In this document: one piece after another, positions 62,354-64,000 of the stretch
Layout of the letters: every line of letters begins with the position of its first letter
Numbering within the stretch: the stretch's first letter is position 1
Source of the DNA: Bradyrhizobium lablabi
GTDB taxonomy: Bacteria; Pseudomonadota; Alphaproteobacteria; Rhizobiales; Xanthobacteraceae
Direction of reading: 5' to 3'
Assembly (NCBI RefSeq): GCF_900141755.1
Contig: NZ_LT670844.1
Location: 1,736,001-1,800,000 of the forward strand
DNA length: 64,000 nucleotides
Notes under the pieces: model-generated
What the model was told of the DNA's origin: nothing
Seen by the model: the letters and a program-made list of their open reading frames with translations, nothing else
Databases searched by the model: none
Position numbers and translations under genes: made by a program

Positions 62354-64000
62354 TCAGTGATCGGTCTTGATCCCGCGCATCGCATCGCGACTTTCCCGGT
62401 CCAATGTTCGCATCAGTCCGTGAACCCGGCGCTTCGAGCGGTGGAAGTCGGCCATGCCAGGTGCCGTGGGTTCGCTCGAGCGGCCGATCGCCGACATCGA
62501 AGCCATGGCCTCGCCGATCGATGCATAGGCGGTGCCGGCAACCGCACCGAGCATCGCAGCTCCGAGCAGCACCGGTTCCTGGGTTTCGGGAACGGCAACG
62601 GTGAGACCCGTCGTGTCCGCCATGATCTGGCGGACCAGCGCGCTTCGCCCCGCCCCGCCGCTGATCACCATCAGGTCGCTGTCGACCCCGTGCGCGCGGA
62701 AGGCGTCGACCACATCGGCGAGACCATAGGCAAGGCCGCACAATCCCGCCACGAACAATCGCTCCATCGAAGCGATGTCGACGTCGAGATCGAGGCCAGC
62801 GACGACCGCCCGCGAATCCGGATCGGCGAACGGCGAGCGGTTGCCGAGAAACTCGGGCATGACGTGGATATCGCGGGCCAACAACGCCGCCTCGCCCAAG
62901 GATTTTTCGCGCGAGACGATGCGCCGCTCGAGAAATTCCAGGATTTCCTGTCCACCCGCATGCGCCGCCGCGAGCGCCTCGTTGTATGCCGGATGAGATT
63001 TGATCAGATGATCGATCGCCGCGCCTGCCGCCGACTGGCCGCCTTCATTGAGCCAGAAGCCTGGAACCATGCCCGAATAATAAGGACCCCAGACACCCGG
63101 CACGAAGCGCGCTTCGGATGTCGTCGCCATGATGCAGGCCGAGGTCCCCATGATGTAGGCGAGGCGTCGGCAAACATCGACAGAACCGCCCGCCTTCTCA
63201 CGCCCTCCAATCGTGCCGACACCTCCAGCGTGGGCATCGATCAGCGACGCCCCGACCGGCGTACCCTCCACGAGACCGAAATCGCGCGCGGCGGATGGCG
63301 AGAGGCCGGTGCCGAGCAGTGTGCCCGGCGCGACGATCTCTCTTCCGATCTTGGCGTAATCGTTCGCGGCGAGATCGCCAAGGCCGATGCGCACAAAATA
63401 GCTCTCGCTCCAGCGCCGTTCGTGGGCAAGATAATTCCATTTGCAGGCCAGCGTGCAGATCGAACGCTGCGTCGATCCGGTGGCGCGGAACGACAGATAA
63501 TCGGCGAGATCGAAGAAATGCCCCGCCGAGCGATAGCTCGACGGCAAATGCCGCTTCAGCCAAAGCAGTTTTGGAATCTCCATCTCGGGCGAGATCGAGC
63601 CGCCGACATAGCGCAAGACGTGGTCATGGGTGTCGTTGATCTCGCGCGCCTCGGCGATTGCGCGATGGTCCATCCAGACGATGACATTGCGCCGCGCCTC
63701 GCCCGACGGACTTACCGTCAGCGGCTCGGCGGCGGCGTCAAGCACCACCAGCGAGCAGGTCGCATCGAAGCCGATGCCCTTGACGGCGGCAGGTGGAACG
63801 GCTGCTTCCGCCATCGCGGCACGGACCGAGGCGGCGCAGGCCGCCCAGATATCCGACGACGATTGTTCGACGACGCTGCCTGCTTCATGCCAAATGGCGA
63901 TCGGATGCCGGGCAGTCGCGAGCAGGGTTCCCTTCTCGTCGAACACGCCGGCGCGCGCGCTCGACGTTCCGACGTCGACACCGATGAAGGCCTGCTTCAT
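62354..64000 (-). CDS. FGGY-family pentulose kinase (ribulokinase-like)
   Basis: 548 residues from ATG at 64000, complete but touching the right edge. Two FGGY domains: N-terminal GVDVGTSSARAGVFD, then GIGFDATCSLVVLD and VIVWMDHRAIAEA; C-terminal FLGNRSPFADPDSRA and MVISGGAGRSALVRQIMADT. It resembles D-ribulokinase-type enzymes of pentitol pathways in length and motif order. It phosphorylates a keto-sugar that enters the pentose phosphate pathway. The operon probably extends to the right with transport and dehydrogenase genes. Confidence 0.88.
   Translation of the reverse strand: MKQAFIGVDVGTSSARAGVFDEKGTLLATARHPIAIWHEAGSVVEQSSSDIWAACAASVRAAMAEAAVPPAAVKGIGFDATCSLVVLDAAAEPLTVSPSGEARRNVIVWMDHRAIAEAREINDTHDHVLRYVGGSISPEMEIPKLLWLKRHLPSSYRSAGHFFDLADYLSFRATGSTQRSICTLACKWNYLAHERRWSESYFVRIGLGDLAANDYAKIGREIVAPGTLLGTGLSPSAARDFGLVEGTPVGASLIDAHAGGVGTIGGREKAGGSVDVCRRLAYIMGTSACIMATTSEARFVPGVWGPYYSGMVPGFWLNEGGQSAAGAAIDHLIKSHPAYNEALAAAHAGGQEILEFLERRIVSREKSLGEAALLARDIHVMPEFLGNRSPFADPDSRAVVAGLDLDVDIASMERLFVAGLCGLAYGLADVVDAFRAHGVDSDLMVISGGAGRSALVRQIMADTTGLTVAVPETQEPVLLGAAMLGAVAGTAYASIGEAMASMSAIGRSSEPTAPGMADFHRSKRRVHGLMRTLDRESRDAMRGIKTDH

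Overview
The window looks like chromosome of a Bradyrhizobium-type alphaproteobacterium (Nitrobacteraceae). This rests on the gene families (a short H-NS protein with the GRGKQPRWL loop, many orphan Bug-type binding proteins, BTLCP proteases, small Bradyrhizobium-style hypotheticals) and on three GC-rich hairpin repeats of the kind scattered through such genomes. No rRNA, tRNA, CRISPR array or complete insertion sequence was seen.

Left half (about 1-33 kb): a large Wzy-type exopolysaccharide/capsule locus, visibly richer in A/T codons than the right half. In order: a GMC oxidoreductase cut by the left edge, a secreted protein of unknown function, two FkbM methyltransferases, four acyltransferase-3 genes plus a frameshifted fifth, a polyprenyl-phosphate glycosylphosphotransferase that starts the repeat unit, a WecG-type and a GT8-like glycosyltransferase, a Wzy-like polymerase, then a Wzx flippase-GT4-GT2 operon. 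Next comes a minus-strand operon: Wza lipoprotein, second polymerase/ligase, Gly-rich secreted protein, Wzc/BY-kinase and a repeat-like membrane protein. Beyond it lie a third polymerase-like protein, a LapG-type cysteine protease, a PPP phosphatase and a second repeat-like protein. A decayed inverted copy of the phosphatase 3' end sits at 7.25-7.42 kb, so the biosynthetic core lies between an intact and a ruined copy of one gene.

Middle (about 32-38.7 kb): small genes. Five small minus-strand genes, four of them of only 40-58 codons and membrane-type, run from 34.8 to 33.4 kb. They are followed by an H-NS gene with direct repeats and a 20-bp palindrome upstream, an orphan TRAP binding protein, and a secreted His-rich Hint-domain protein closed by a clear terminator.

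Right half (about 38.7-64 kb): a GC-rich catabolic and transport island. It carries a Bug-type binding protein, a carboxymuconolactone decarboxylase-like protein, an alpha/beta hydrolase, a zinc dehydrogenase and an FAD-linked oxidase. A minus-strand operon (TPP enzyme, catalytically atypical SDR, cupin, flavoprotein, TIM-barrel isomerase) diverges from an IclR regulator. The regulator is followed by a branched-chain-type ABC transporter in which the second permease and both ATPases are fused into one polypeptide, a sugar-type binding protein, a NicC-like monooxygenase and another Bug protein. The right end holds an HtrA-like protease without a signal peptide, a secreted alpha/beta hydrolase, and a PfkB plus FGGY kinase pair from a sugar or polyol operon continuing to the right. 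The likely theme is uptake and degradation of small aromatic or heterocyclic acids, but the substrate cannot be read from sequence.
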